Shown piece by piece: positions 42,242 to 51,293 of a DNA stretch of 64,000 nt. Both the position numbers and the translations under genes were made by a program. The stretch comes from UBA6168 sp041741095. Its GTDB lineage: Bacteria; Bacteroidota; Bacteroidia; Chitinophagales; Saprospiraceae. The notes beneath the pieces are model-generated. The model did not search any database and was not told the DNA's origin. It worked only from the letters and a program-made list of their open reading frames with translations. The stretch spans positions 124,001 to 188,000 of the forward strand of contig JBGSKQ010000143.1 in assembly GCA_041741095.1 (NCBI GenBank), given 5' to 3'. The first letter of the stretch is position 1, and every line of letters begins with the position of its first letter.

Positions 42242-45115
42242 ATGAAAAACATCCTCTCATCCGTTGTTGCGATATTCGCAACTCTCCTTGCTATTACTAC
42301 TAATGCACAAATTGATTATCCTTGCGATCACCAAGGAGGAGTGGTAAATGGCTACACGGTTGCATTACAATCTTCTACCAGTTTCACCAGTGTTCCGTCA
42401 CTTGCAATAGACGGAAGCATATCCACCAATAGCACAGCCCGTACCACTTCGGAGCAAAATGCCTGGCTTGAGTTGGATTTGGGCGCAGCCTACAACTTGG
42501 AGCGGATCGAATTGTATTATCCTACTGGTGAAGCGATGAATAACTACTACATCCTGCTCTCGGAAGAACCATTTTCAAGCAAAAACCTTTCACAAGAGCT
42601 TTCATCCTCTGGAGTACATTACTACCATATTCAAAACCAAATACCCTCTGGCCAGCAAATCCCTGTAAGCATTCAAGAAAATACCAGATACGTCAGGATA
42701 CAATTAGGGAGTACTGGCACAGTGGTTGTCAGCGAACTGATAATAATTGGAGGCGGGGGCAATGAAGAAATATGCAATAATGGCATTGACGATGATTGTG
42801 ATGGAAAGATCGATTGTGAGGATAGCGATTGCGCAGCAATCATAATAAATAATTGTATTTCGAGTCACCCAACCTGCAATATTTGCTATGACGGAAGTAT
42901 TTACATCCAAGCTTCAGGGCCGGATGAAAATATTGCTTTCAGTATTGATGGAGGGGTTACATTTTTCACCAATCACCCAACATTTGATAACTTATTACCT
43001 GGCGAGTATAAAATTGTTATTAAAAAATTGTCTTCGGGCTGTACTAGTGAAAAAACTGTTTATTTGACTGCACCCCCAGGCTTTGACAATGATTGTTGTG
43101 AGAATGGGGGTTTTGAACTGGGCGACTTTACAGGGTGGACTGGAGGCATAGGAACATATGAGGATCCTATTGGAAGCAATACAGATATTGTCACAACAGG
43201 AGATTTTCCAAGGCATTCTATTCATTCAGTAGGATACACAGATCCAATAATACCAGAGCTACCTATATTTAGTCCAGGCACAGGAACATATATTGCTCAA
43301 CTTGGTAATAGTAATAATGGGAAAGAAAAAGAAAGACTCACATACTGTTTTGATGTACAGCCTTGCAACCAAAATTTCAGGTTTAATTTTTTGATAATCT
43401 TAGAGGATCCAGCAGATCATAATGATAATGAAAAACCATTTTTTGCCTGGCGACTTTTCAATGAAAGTACAGATGAAACTATTGCAAATGAAAAATTTAC
43501 CGCAGATGTGAACGACGAAGTATTTAATAGATTTGATAGGCCAAATGGTACCAAAATAGCATACACTCCTTGGCGATGTGAAAATATAGATTTATCAGAT
43601 ATTGAGAGCGGTACTCGTTTGTGTATTGTATTTACAACAGCTGACTGTAAGAAAAAGCAGCATTTTGGTTATGCCTATATTGACGGTTTATGCAATTCAT
43701 TAGAAGATAACAATCCAGTTGCTGTCCTTGATATACCAGCTGCATTTTGTAAGAATCAAGAAGTTTTGGTTGATGCTACGAATAGTTCTGGCTATGTTAG
43801 TTATAATTGGAGAGTGTGTGAATTATCTTCTTCTGGTGAAGAAATTAATTGTGTATCTCTTCCTGATAACACCGAAGAGTTCATTACTGAACAGATAACT
43901 GCACCGTTCAATATAACGGAATTATATATCAATGGTGGCGAGGATTTTGATTGTGGGAAAACATACAGAATAAAGCTAAAATTAGATAACGAGTGTACAG
44001 AACCTGTAACATTTGATAGAGATTTTATTTTCAAATGTGTAGATGGACCTGTTTTAAATTATAAAGATATTATAAACTGCTCGGATGAGACTACAGATAT
44101 CTTGATCGAAGGTGATGTGTCTTGCTCAAATTGTAATTTTGAATGGACACCAAGTCAATATCTGGACAATCCTCATATTGCTTTCCCAGAAATATTGGGA
44201 ACAATAAACGCTAATGCGCTAGATTATGATTATACAGTTTTTGCCATTGATGAAAACGGATGCACAGATCAAAAAACAGTTATGATTTTCAATGCACAAA
44301 ACCTTGATGTTAAAGCTGAGGTTGGAGTTTCAGTAGATTTTTGTAACTTTCAATTATTTGCGACCCTTACTTCTACTGAAGAAATTCCAATTGAACTAAT
44401 AACTGTAACATTTGAAAATACTACTACTAGTGAAACATTTTTAGGAACGTTGATCAGTAATAACTCATCACATACTGAATTGAAATACATTCTATATAAC
44501 ATATTTATTTCAAGGGTTACAAGCACTTTGGACAATTGGATTGTACGAGTTTCCTTCCTAGACTCAGATGAAGTTCTTTCTGCTGGAGAGTGCCAACTTG
44601 AAGATGAATTTATTATTGAACCCGATGGGTTATTCTACGGGCCGACACAGTTTGTAATGCCAAATGTCTTTTCTCCAAATGGAGACGGGGTAAATGACCT
44701 TTTTAGACCTTATGTTCCTGACAACGCTAAAGGAGTAAATGCCTATTGGGGAAGGTTGCGAGTTTGGAACAGATGGGGGCAAAAAGTGTTTGATAAGGAA
44801 TTAACGAGTTCAGATGGGCTTACCCCTATTGATGCTAACTCCTTAGCTTGGGACGGCACTCAAAATGGAGAACCAGCTTTGCCTGATGTTTATATTTATA
44901 AGATCGAATTTAAAAACTGTAACAATCCAAACGGGGAAGAGAATAATTGTGAAGGCCCATGGTGTTTAGGAAGCTACGACGAGACAGTTGGTTGGTATCC
45001 AAGTGAAGGTGAATGCGATGACGAATTTGATTGTTTAAATTTTGAATGCAATGATGGACCATGTCCCCGCTGCATAGGCTGTGAATGGGAAGGTGATGTG
45101 GAGGTTGTATATTAA
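42242..45115 (+). CDS. Discoidin/MopE-motif surface protein with T9SS type B domain and cysteine-rich tail
   Basis: 957 residues with a signal peptide (MKNILSSVVAIFATLLAITTNA). A discoidin (F5/8C)-like domain spans about 30-170 (WLELDLGAAYNLERIELYYP, TRYVRIQLG). A MopE-type putative metal-binding motif follows (EICNNGIDDDCDGKIDCED). A SprB-repeat-like module is at about 205-280 (SIDGGVTFFTNHPTF). Several beta modules lead to a gliding-associated C-terminal domain at about 805-890 (VFSPNGDGVNDLFRPY, VWNRWGQKVFDKE, LPDVYIYKIEFK). Oddly, about 60 residues with nine cysteines follow, ending EWEGDVEVVY, which resembles the missing final strand. Exported adhesin-like protein; two barrel genes follow. 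Confidence 0.9.
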   Translation: MKNILSSVVAIFATLLAITTNAQIDYPCDHQGGVVNGYTVALQSSTSFTSVPSLAIDGSISTNSTARTTSEQNAWLELDLGAAYNLERIELYYPTGEAMNNYYILLSEEPFSSKNLSQELSSSGVHYYHIQNQIPSGQQIPVSIQENTRYVRIQLGSTGTVVVSELIIIGGGGNEEICNNGIDDDCDGKIDCEDSDCAAIIINNCISSHPTCNICYDGSIYIQASGPDENIAFSIDGGVTFFTNHPTFDNLLPGEYKIVIKKLSSGCTSEKTVYLTAPPGFDNDCCENGGFELGDFTGWTGGIGTYEDPIGSNTDIVTTGDFPRHSIHSVGYTDPIIPELPIFSPGTGTYIAQLGNSNNGKEKERLTYCFDVQPCNQNFRFNFLIILEDPADHNDNEKPFFAWRLFNESTDETIANEKFTADVNDEVFNRFDRPNGTKIAYTPWRCENIDLSDIESGTRLCIVFTTADCKKKQHFGYAYIDGLCNSLEDNNPVAVLDIPAAFCKNQEVLVDATNSSGYVSYNWRVCELSSSGEEINCVSLPDNTEEFITEQITAPFNITELYINGGEDFDCGKTYRIKLKLDNECTEPVTFDRDFIFKCVDGPVLNYKDIINCSDETTDILIEGDVSCSNCNFEWTPSQYLDNPHIAFPEILGTINANALDYDYTVFAIDENGCTDQKTVMIFNAQNLDVKAEVGVSVDFCNFQLFATLTSTEEIPIELITVTFENTTTSETFLGTLISNNSSHTELKYILYNIFISRVTSTLDNWIVRVSFLDSDEVLSAGECQLEDEFIIEPDGLFYGPTQFVMPNVFSPNGDGVNDLFRPYVPDNAKGVNAYWGRLRVWNRWGQKVFDKELTSSDGLTPIDANSLAWDGTQNGEPALPDVYIYKIEFKNCNNPNGEENNCEGPWCLGSYDETVGWYPSEGECDDEFDCLNFECNDGPCPRCIGCEWEGDVEVVY

Positions 45116-45127
45116 AATAATATTATA

Positions 45128-45919
45128 TTGAAAATCATAATCAAGATAATTTCAACCTGTTTGCTTTTTGTCCCATCGTATGCGATGGGGCAAAAAGCTT
45201 TTAGCGATACAATTTCCGTTGCCCAAAATACATCAGACAACACGTTGAAAGCTTTCTATATAACCGGGTTTTCAAAAACCAATTTCAAAAACTTGGAAAG
45301 GATCAGCAGCAGTTATTTCAAAAATCTGATCGAAGATGAACCTCCAACGCAACCTTTCTTGTCCAGAGGCTACGGTCTTCACTATTACAGAAATTTATCG
45401 AATAAATGGGGAATAGGCACAGGATTCCAGTATTCTATTTATGGTCAACAATCTACAAGTTTTTTGGGAACTAATGATATAGGTACATACAAAATAAAAC
45501 TTACTTACAAATCTCTCGAAGTACCTGTCTCTGTAAGATATTTTTTGGCTTCAAAACGAAAACTGAAATATCATTTAAATGGCAGTATTATTGCCAACAT
45601 TTATCACAGGGTTTATGCCCAAGATTTTGTTTACAGGTCTTTCTTGGACAAAGAAGACGGTTGTTGTCAAAGAACCTACTTTCACTCAACTGGCGTTTTT
45701 TTTGAAGAGTTGGGCAAGCATTTTAATGACGGTTTATGGAGACTTGGTTTCTCCTTTGGAGGTGGTGTTTCATTCCCATTATTCCCGCACCTGTCCCTAT
45801 ACATCAGCCCGGAATTTAAAATTTACACCAGCATGTTCAAAACTAATAAGTATCCCACTATTGTCAAGGGTGGCATTGTTGCGCTTGATTTGCAGACTGG
45901 AGTGAGTTTTGATTTTTAA
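45128..45919 (+). CDS. Outer membrane beta-barrel protein, TTG start
   Basis: 263 residues. The only start that keeps the signal peptide (MKIIIKIISTCLLFVPSYAMG) is TTG at 45128, 12 bp after the type B protein gene. Barrel strands are evident (LHYYRNLSNKWGIGTGFQYSIYG, LTYKSLEVPVSVRYFLASK, RLGFSFGGGVSFPLF, LDLQTGVSFDF with terminal Phe). It resembles generic PorT-like barrels rather than PorP/SprF. Position directly after a type B T9SS protein suggests it helps export or anchor that protein, but that is inference. Confidence 0.82.
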   Translation: MKIIIKIISTCLLFVPSYAMGQKAFSDTISVAQNTSDNTLKAFYITGFSKTNFKNLERISSSYFKNLIEDEPPTQPFLSRGYGLHYYRNLSNKWGIGTGFQYSIYGQQSTSFLGTNDIGTYKIKLTYKSLEVPVSVRYFLASKRKLKYHLNGSIIANIYHRVYAQDFVYRSFLDKEDGCCQRTYFHSTGVFFEELGKHFNDGLWRLGFSFGGGVSFPLFPHLSLYISPEFKIYTSMFKTNKYPTIVKGGIVALDLQTGVSFDF

Positions 45920-45935
45920 CCAAAAAATAATTGTT

Positions 45936-46649
45936 ATGAACTTAAAGTACATTTTAGCATCGGCAATTTTTTTTTGTGCATTTTCCCTGATGGCACAAAA
46001 TGAGCGCCCGGCCAACCGATCCTTGAAATTAGGGCTTGAAATTGTTCCGGGCCTACCATACATAACAATGAGCAAAAGCACCAAGGGTGGCGAAATCGAA
46101 AATGGCTACAGCATATCTTACGGCGCAAATTCAGAATTGGGGATCACTTCAAATTTTGCGATTAAAACAGGCATTGCAATAGCTGAACGAAAATTTAAAT
46201 ATTCGGGTACTGGCAGCAATGGCGGTGGGCTGATATTTGAATCGGATCTTATTAATCATCACAGCCCAGGCAGTTCCATCTATGCCAATGGCAGCATACG
46301 CTCGTTAGAGATTCCGGTATTGGCCAAGTATTATTTTTCAGGGCAAAGGTTGTTCTTTTCTATTGGTGGTATTTTTAGTAGGACACTCAACACTGAATCA
46401 GGTGCTGAAGTAATTTATGGCACTGGAGGTAGTGAAAAATTTAACAATATTCCCTTTGAAGTTGAAAACACTAACTACTTTGGAGTTTTATCATTTGGTT
46501 ATTCCCAAAAGATTGGGAAAAAAATATTTATATTATTTGAGCCCGCCTTAAATTATACTTTCAAGAAGAACGGACTGTTTTTATATAAAAACGATAAAAA
46601 CAATTTCGGGACTGGATTGTCAATAAGTGTTTTATATCAGGTGCGTTGA
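45936..46649 (+). CDS. Outer membrane beta-barrel protein
   Basis: 237 residues from the ATG at 45936, 16 bp after the preceding gene; the frame opens at 45909 but the later ATG begins the signal peptide (MNLKYILASAIFFCAFSLMA). Strands such as GANSELGITSNFAIKTGIAIAERKF, RSLEIPVLAKYYFSGQRLFFSIGG and GTGLSISVLYQVR indicate an 8-10 strand barrel. Fourth gene of the A+T-rich block and probably co-transcribed with the other barrel. Confidence 0.82.
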   Translation: MNLKYILASAIFFCAFSLMAQNERPANRSLKLGLEIVPGLPYITMSKSTKGGEIENGYSISYGANSELGITSNFAIKTGIAIAERKFKYSGTGSNGGGLIFESDLINHHSPGSSIYANGSIRSLEIPVLAKYYFSGQRLFFSIGGIFSRTLNTESGAEVIYGTGGSEKFNNIPFEVENTNYFGVLSFGYSQKIGKKIFILFEPALNYTFKKNGLFLYKNDKNNFGTGLSISVLYQVR

Positions 46650-46694
46650 ATTAGGCTACAAACACAATATTGAAGGATGATGGGCAAAACTTTC

Positions 46695-47027
46695 CTACTT
46701 CTTATACACCAATTGTCGCAAGTTTGCCTCTTGGTCGGCATCGTCAAAATATACCAGGCTGCGGGCAACCATGAACTCCGAACCATCGTCAAATTTTTTC
46801 AGGTAAAAACCCATCAATTCATCCAAACCATACCTGCGCAACAGGAAAAACAAATCGTAGAAATCCCGTTTTCTGCCCCTGCCGGCGATGGCGGTTAGTT
46901 CCATGGCACCGATGTCGGGCAGGCTGAGCAAACGAAGGCCCCCCTCCAATGACGGTTCCTCAATCATTGGATACCTATAGTTCACAAAATCCACTTTGAC
47001 CCCGCTGGCGCACTCCTTGCCTTTCCA
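46695..47027 (-). pseudogene. Truncated AbiEii/AbiGii-type nucleotidyltransferase remnant
   Basis: The frame is open from an in-frame TGA at 47028-47030 to the stop at 46695; translation could begin only at a GTG (46994). The roughly 100 residues (VDFVNYRYPMIEEPSLEGGLR, IGAMELTAIAGRGRKRDFYDL, LDELMGFYLKKF, SLVYFDDADQE) match the C-terminal half of AbiEii-family nucleotidyltransferase toxins. The N-terminal catalytic half with the GG-S and DxD motifs is missing, so it cannot be active as a toxin. It marks the edge of a defence-gene neighbourhood with the restriction-modification pair. Confidence 0.75.
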
Positions 47028-47030
47028 TCA

Positions 47031-47311
47031 AAGAACAGCGTTGCTCGTCACAAGCTATGCTTGTTGACGGGCTTTGGTGGCGGCCTCCAGGCCGCAGTAA
47101 GTAGGCCCCAGTTAGTTTTATTTTAAGTCTGCCTTAGCCGGATTCAAGTCTCGCAGTTCTTGCAAAGCAGTACATGGACGATTTAGCAGATTTCATAACC
47201 CGTCAAAGCCCGCTATGTAGCACCAGCAACAGCAGCTTAAATCGCAGTGCTTAAATCCACACAAGAAAACCCCACCCCCCATCGTTTATCCCCTCCGAAA
47301 AGCACCAATCA
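47031..47311. other. Intergenic region, no gene seen
   Basis: About 280 bases between the AbiEii remnant and the CAP gene. I could not recognise the missing N-terminal half of the nucleotidyltransferase here in any frame, so it was deleted rather than frameshifted. No clear promoter or repeat. Confidence 0.4.
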
Positions 47312-47824
47312 ATGACAAACGCTATAAAAAATCGCCTGACCGCCGGGGCATTCATTTTGGCGGCTTCTTTCTTGCCCTTACGGGCCACCGCCCCTGTAGC
47401 TGCCTCATTTTCACTGGATGAATACTGGAAAACGGAACTGCTGGCTATGGTGAACAAGCTGCGGGCCACGGGCTGCCGGTGCGGCAATCAATATATGCCG
47501 CCTGCCCCGCCGCTGCAATGGAATGAGCAATTGGAACAGATGGCCCTTATCCATACCTCGGATATGCGCCGCCATCGGTTCATGGGCCATTATAGCTCCA
47601 CGGGGGTTGGCATCGCTGGGCGGGCCAAGGCAGTGGGCTATCATTACATCGCTGTCGGGGAAAATGTGGCAGAGGGATATGCGTCCACGCAGCGGGTGTT
47701 CACCGGGTGGCGCAAAAGCCCCGGCCATTGCCGCAACATGATGCGGGCCGGGTTTCAGGAAATGGGGGCTGCTTGGATGGGCGATTATTGGGCACAGGAG
47801 TTCGGTGACCCGGTGGGGCGGTGA
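47312..47824 (+). CDS. CAP (SCP/PR1) domain protein
   Basis: 170 residues with a signal peptide (LTAGAFILAASFLPLRATA). CAP motifs are present: MVNKLRATGCRCGN, LQWNEQLEQMALIHTSDM, HRFMGHYSSTG, VGENVAEGY and the second His motif SPGHCRNMM, then WAQEFGDP. The two His and acidic residues of the CAP cavity are conserved. Secreted; bacterial members have been linked to varied roles and no specific activity can be assigned. Two Cys (TGCRCG) near the N-terminus and one in GHC may form disulfides. Confidence 0.9.
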   Translation: MTNAIKNRLTAGAFILAASFLPLRATAPVAASFSLDEYWKTELLAMVNKLRATGCRCGNQYMPPAPPLQWNEQLEQMALIHTSDMRRHRFMGHYSSTGVGIAGRAKAVGYHYIAVGENVAEGYASTQRVFTGWRKSPGHCRNMMRAGFQEMGAAWMGDYWAQEFGDPVGR

Positions 47825-47894
47825 GGCTAATCTGCCTTTAATATTGTTGTAAAAACAATGACCAAAAGCATGGTGGAGTCAGACAAAGTAAAAC

Positions 47895-49499
47895 TTAAAG
47901 CGCCCTTTCAAATTCCTCCCTGAACACCTCATTCAAAGTTTCCAAATACACCTTATCCAACTCTTTGTCTAATTCTGATTGGCGACAGCGCCCATATAAT
48001 TCTAAAATTCTCTCCTCCGCCGCCTTTCCCAGCCTATTCAAGTCAAGCATTTGCGCCTTGTTCAGGTCGTTTGGCTCGAATTTATGGAGGCCGTTGCCGT
48101 ATTCCCGGCGGTTGTCGTTGAAGATGTCCTTGGAAATATCAGTCAGCAGATAGGCGAAGAACAGGTCAGCCTTGGGGGCAGAGAAGAGGTCGAGATAGAC
48201 GCAATGGAAGGTGGTGAGGTTGCGGATGCCCGCCTCATTGCGGATGAAGCGCAGCCCGTTGCGGTTAAAGACCGAGACCCATATCGGGGCGGGTGGGCGG
48301 TTTTCGAGGGCATACCAAGGGTTGCGGGCGGCGGTGAGGAAGCGTTGGCTGGCACCTTGCTCCACACCATGCGCCAAGTAGCGTTCCACGGCGGCGTCCT
48401 TGGCATTGACGGCGTTCAGCAGGTAAACGGACTTGTCGGCTTTCACCAATTGTTCAAAATCGGCTTGGGTGAAAAACGACCCTTTCACGTCCGCCGATTT
48501 GCTGATGCAGGGCAGCAGGTATTTGGATTGAATGCCCCATTGTTCGGCCTTGCTGGCATTGAAGGTGAAGAAGTTGTTGTCGCCCGTAGCGATGCCCCGC
48601 ACCACCTTGCCATAATCGGAAAACGGGATGAGGTGCTTGTATTTCAAGGCGTTTTCGCCTTGGTAATAGTTGCGCCATTTCACGTTGGGGTTCAGTGCTT
48701 GGGGCGGGTATTGGCGGTCGGCCTTGCCGTTGGGGTAGTCTTGGATAAAGGTTTGCAGCTTGCCCAAATCTCCCAGTGTTTTGATATTGGTAAAGCCGAC
48801 GGAGGCTCCATGCTCATCTTTAGCGAGCAGTAGTATGGAAGCGGTGGTCAGGGCATCTTCAAACACGTTTTCCTCAAAATCAATGACGGCGAGATGGCGA
48901 AGCGTGCCCGTTTTTAGCAAGTCGGCTTTCACCAATTTCCCATAGTCGGAGTTCAGGAACTCGGAAGGCACGAGGTAGGCAGCCCTGCCGCCGGGCTTCA
49001 ATTGGTGGATAGATTTCAGCAGGAAAAGCGTGTAGAGGTTGGTGAAGCCCGTCAGTTTTACGCCGAGCTTGTTCTCGATTTCCAGTAGTGCAGTCTTGTT
49101 GTCGTAGTCGTGGAACTTGAAATAGGGCGGGTTGCAGATGATGCCATCGTAGCGGCTGTCCCAATCGTTGTATAGGTAGTCTTCGAGGATTAGCTGCACA
49201 TTCTCCTTGCCCTGGAACTGGAAATTGGCTTCCTCAAAAATCTTGAAATCCACTTCAAAGCCCTTGATTTTCAAGTTTTTCTTGCGGTCGAGCAGTGTTC
49301 TGGCGAAGATGCCGAGACCAAAGGCTGGTTCCAAGACTTCCTGTAGCTTGGGGTTGCCGAGCAGCCATTCTGCCATCAATTTGGCAATCAAGGGAGGGGT
49401 GAAGAACTGGGCATACTTCTTCCGGTGCTCCAAAGGCGTTTGGAGCGAGTACGCCCGCTCTATATTATTGCCAATTTGTTGGTGGTGGATGGTTTGCAT
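47895..49499 (-). CDS. Type II DNA adenine (N6) methyltransferase
   Basis: 534 residues. Motif I is LEPAFGLGIFA (about 56-66) and the catalytic motif IV is NPPYFKF (123-129), the N6-adenine/gamma-class arrangement of M.TaqI/Eco57I-type enzymes. AQFFTPPLIAKLMAEWL near the start is the typical N-terminal helix. A target recognition region of about 250 residues follows. It starts one base into the upstream endonuclease stop (TAATG), so the two are co-translated. It protects host DNA from the partner nuclease; the recognition site cannot be read from sequence. Confidence 0.92.
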   Translation of the reverse strand: MQTIHHQQIGNNIERAYSLQTPLEHRKKYAQFFTPPLIAKLMAEWLLGNPKLQEVLEPAFGLGIFARTLLDRKKNLKIKGFEVDFKIFEEANFQFQGKENVQLILEDYLYNDWDSRYDGIICNPPYFKFHDYDNKTALLEIENKLGVKLTGFTNLYTLFLLKSIHQLKPGGRAAYLVPSEFLNSDYGKLVKADLLKTGTLRHLAVIDFEENVFEDALTTASILLLAKDEHGASVGFTNIKTLGDLGKLQTFIQDYPNGKADRQYPPQALNPNVKWRNYYQGENALKYKHLIPFSDYGKVVRGIATGDNNFFTFNASKAEQWGIQSKYLLPCISKSADVKGSFFTQADFEQLVKADKSVYLLNAVNAKDAAVERYLAHGVEQGASQRFLTAARNPWYALENRPPAPIWVSVFNRNGLRFIRNEAGIRNLTTFHCVYLDLFSAPKADLFFAYLLTDISKDIFNDNRREYGNGLHKFEPNDLNKAQMLDLNRLGKAAEERILELYGRCRQSELDKELDKVYLETLNEVFREEFERAL

Positions 49500-50599
49500 T
49501 AGAAGTCGTTTTCTCCGATGTTTAGGATGTGGTGCAGGTTTTCGATGTCGAGATAGGCAGTGCCGCCCTCGAAGGTGACGTAGAACAGTAGCCTGCCCCG
49601 GTTCATCTCTTTCCTGACGCTGCGGTGTGCTGGCTCGTCCACTTTATAGGCTATTTGAGTGCCCGTTTTGGAGGCAATATGGAAAGTGGTTTTGTTCTGG
49701 TTTTTCGAATTTTCCTCGATGGAAAAGATAGGCCCTTCGTTGTCGGGGTTGGAGATGGTTTTCAATATTTGCTCGAAGGAAATGCCATAGACTTTGTCGA
49801 AGAATACCTGGAAATAGAAGTGGGACACGTTGAAGGTTTCAATCCATTTGAACACCACTTTTATATCTTCTACTTTGGGCGTGATGGACAGGAAATCCCG
49901 CCTTTGGATGACTTTTATAGCATCTTTTAGGGTTTTTAAATCTTCATTTAAACTACATAACCTTTCAGTGGAGCGCCAGCCTGGAATCTTGAAATTGATG
50001 ACAGAGATAGTTTCCGTGTTTATGTTCTGTAAAATTTCAATATAATTTCGACGGTTCTGGTGTTGAAGCAGGTCGTCGTAATCGGCTAATATTTTGTCCT
50101 TCAGGTTGAGCGCCAAAGTGCAAAAACGTGAAGTACGCTCGGTCATTACTGCTTCATACTTGTCTATTAGAAATGCGCTTGACCTTACTTCAATGCCTGC
50201 GATTGCTTTTTTGACGTAATCGGTAAGTTCGTAGTGGGGTAGCCTGCTGATGTCAGATCCTTTAGCCGTATCAAAATCAGATCTTTTAAAAATCAGCAGG
50301 TCAGGTCGCTTTCCGATGGTGTCCAGTTCTGTTTGGAAATCCTGATAAAAAGTGCCGAATCCTTCATCACCAGCTATCACGTCATCCGATTTCCCGTATT
50401 TCACAGCGACATGGTTCTTGGCGGTTTCGTTGATGGCCCTTTGCACGAGGTTTTCCGCCCAATCGCCTTGCTCTTTGTTGGTGATGAAATTGGAAGAAGC
50501 CTGTGTAGGTGTCCTTGCAAAATCCCTTGGCTCGTCGAAATCCACCAACTTTGCAGGCACTGCTCTTGCCAGTTCTCTGATTCTGTCGCTGTAGTTCAT
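49499..50599 (-). CDS. Type II restriction endonuclease (PD-(D/E)xK-like), partner of the methyltransferase
   Basis: 366 residues from the ATG at 50599; the frame extends to 50701, but the promoter lies at 50624-50655 and the extra N-terminus is not conserved-looking. A plausible nuclease core is RPDLLIF (D100) with IEVRSSAF (E137-x-R139), and E49 in GDWAENLV may complete it; the Lys of the motif is Arg here. The C-terminus (RLLFYVTFEGGTAYLDIENL) is beta-rich. I recall AccI-family nucleases looking similar but cannot confirm. Assignment rests on the nuclease-like core and coupling to an N6-methyltransferase. Confidence 0.72.
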   Translation of the reverse strand: MNYSDRIRELARAVPAKLVDFDEPRDFARTPTQASSNFITNKEQGDWAENLVQRAINETAKNHVAVKYGKSDDVIAGDEGFGTFYQDFQTELDTIGKRPDLLIFKRSDFDTAKGSDISRLPHYELTDYVKKAIAGIEVRSSAFLIDKYEAVMTERTSRFCTLALNLKDKILADYDDLLQHQNRRNYIEILQNINTETISVINFKIPGWRSTERLCSLNEDLKTLKDAIKVIQRRDFLSITPKVEDIKVVFKWIETFNVSHFYFQVFFDKVYGISFEQILKTISNPDNEGPIFSIEENSKNQNKTTFHIASKTGTQIAYKVDEPAHRSVRKEMNRGRLLFYVTFEGGTAYLDIENLHHILNIGENDF

Positions 50600-50623
50600 A
50601 CGGAAAGTAGTGAGGTTGTGGGT

Positions 50624-50655
50624 CAAAGATACCAAGGGTTTGGTTTTAAAAACAA
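50624..50655 (-). promoter_or_regulatory. Promoter of the restriction-modification operon
   Basis: Minus strand: TTG, 21 bases, TATCTTTG, about 20 bases before the ATG at 50599. It decides between the two possible endonuclease starts. Confidence 0.7.
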
Positions 50656-51180
50656 TTGTGTTGAATTGCCTTCGGTAAAAAGAGTTCAAATTCAGCATCA
50701 TTTGAAAATGCGTAACAAGATTCTGTATTTGACATTCTTCTCATTTGTATATAAAAAGTATAAACCACCAAATTAATAAACACTCCCCCTACAAATGTGG
50801 CACTATTGTTGAAGTTAATATAAAATATGTGTAAGTCATTGGAAAACGGTGGGAAAGCCCACATTTGATCCAATACTGACCATACACTGATTTTAACAAT
50901 AGCGCATCTGGAAGATTATCCGCTGATGGGCGATGAGATGGATAGGCAGTGTGAGCGATTCCCCCCTTCACGCTTAATGTCCAATGGCATTGTGACCAAA
51001 AACATTTATTCCTTTCATCCCGGCCCATGAATTTTTAGCGTGAAAACTGACCGCCTCTCTCACCCAAAAAATTTCCTGACCGCTGCCGCCAGCCTCGACA
51101 AGGCGATGAAGGAGATGGTGGAAACTGTATCGGAGAATGGGGTACCAGCGTGAGCGCTGATTGGGTACAGTAGGAATATA
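50656..51180. other. Intergenic region without a recognised gene
   Basis: About 525 bases. A 37-codon plus-strand frame at 51040-51153 (GTG start, NFLTAAASLDKAMKEMVETV) has coding-like composition but no ribosome site or family and may be a decayed gene end. Short minus-strand frames look random. Confidence 0.4.
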
Positions 51181-51224
51181 AACACGAATTGCCCGGATTC
51201 AACAATCCGGGCAATTCGTGTTTT
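51181..51224. terminator. Perfect 19-bp terminator hairpin
   Basis: Arms 51181-51199 and 51204-51222 (AACACGAATTGCCCGG...) pair perfectly around a 4-nt loop with T-rich flanks. It probably ends the minus-strand DUF1801 gene. Confidence 0.85.
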
Positions 51225-51293
51225 AGGCTTTATCCAGAAGAGGCCCACCTTTCAACGTGTTGGCTCCACCATATAATATCGCAAAATCAAGAC

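Noticed and set aside
46992..47030. Functional AbiEii toxin
   Set aside because: In-frame TGA immediately upstream and loss of the catalytic half show it is a remnant.
47045..47230. GC-rich inverted words (GACGGGCTTTG / CAAAGCCCG) before the CAP gene
   Set aside because: Too far apart and too short for a terminator or an element end; no target duplication seen.
51040..51153. 37-codon plus-strand frame with coding-like composition
   Set aside because: No ribosome site, no family, GTG start; possibly the end of a decayed gene, too weak to call.
51060..51248. 62-codon minus-strand ORF upstream of the DUF1801 terminator
   Set aside because: Runs through the 19-bp terminator hairpin and has no resemblance to any family.
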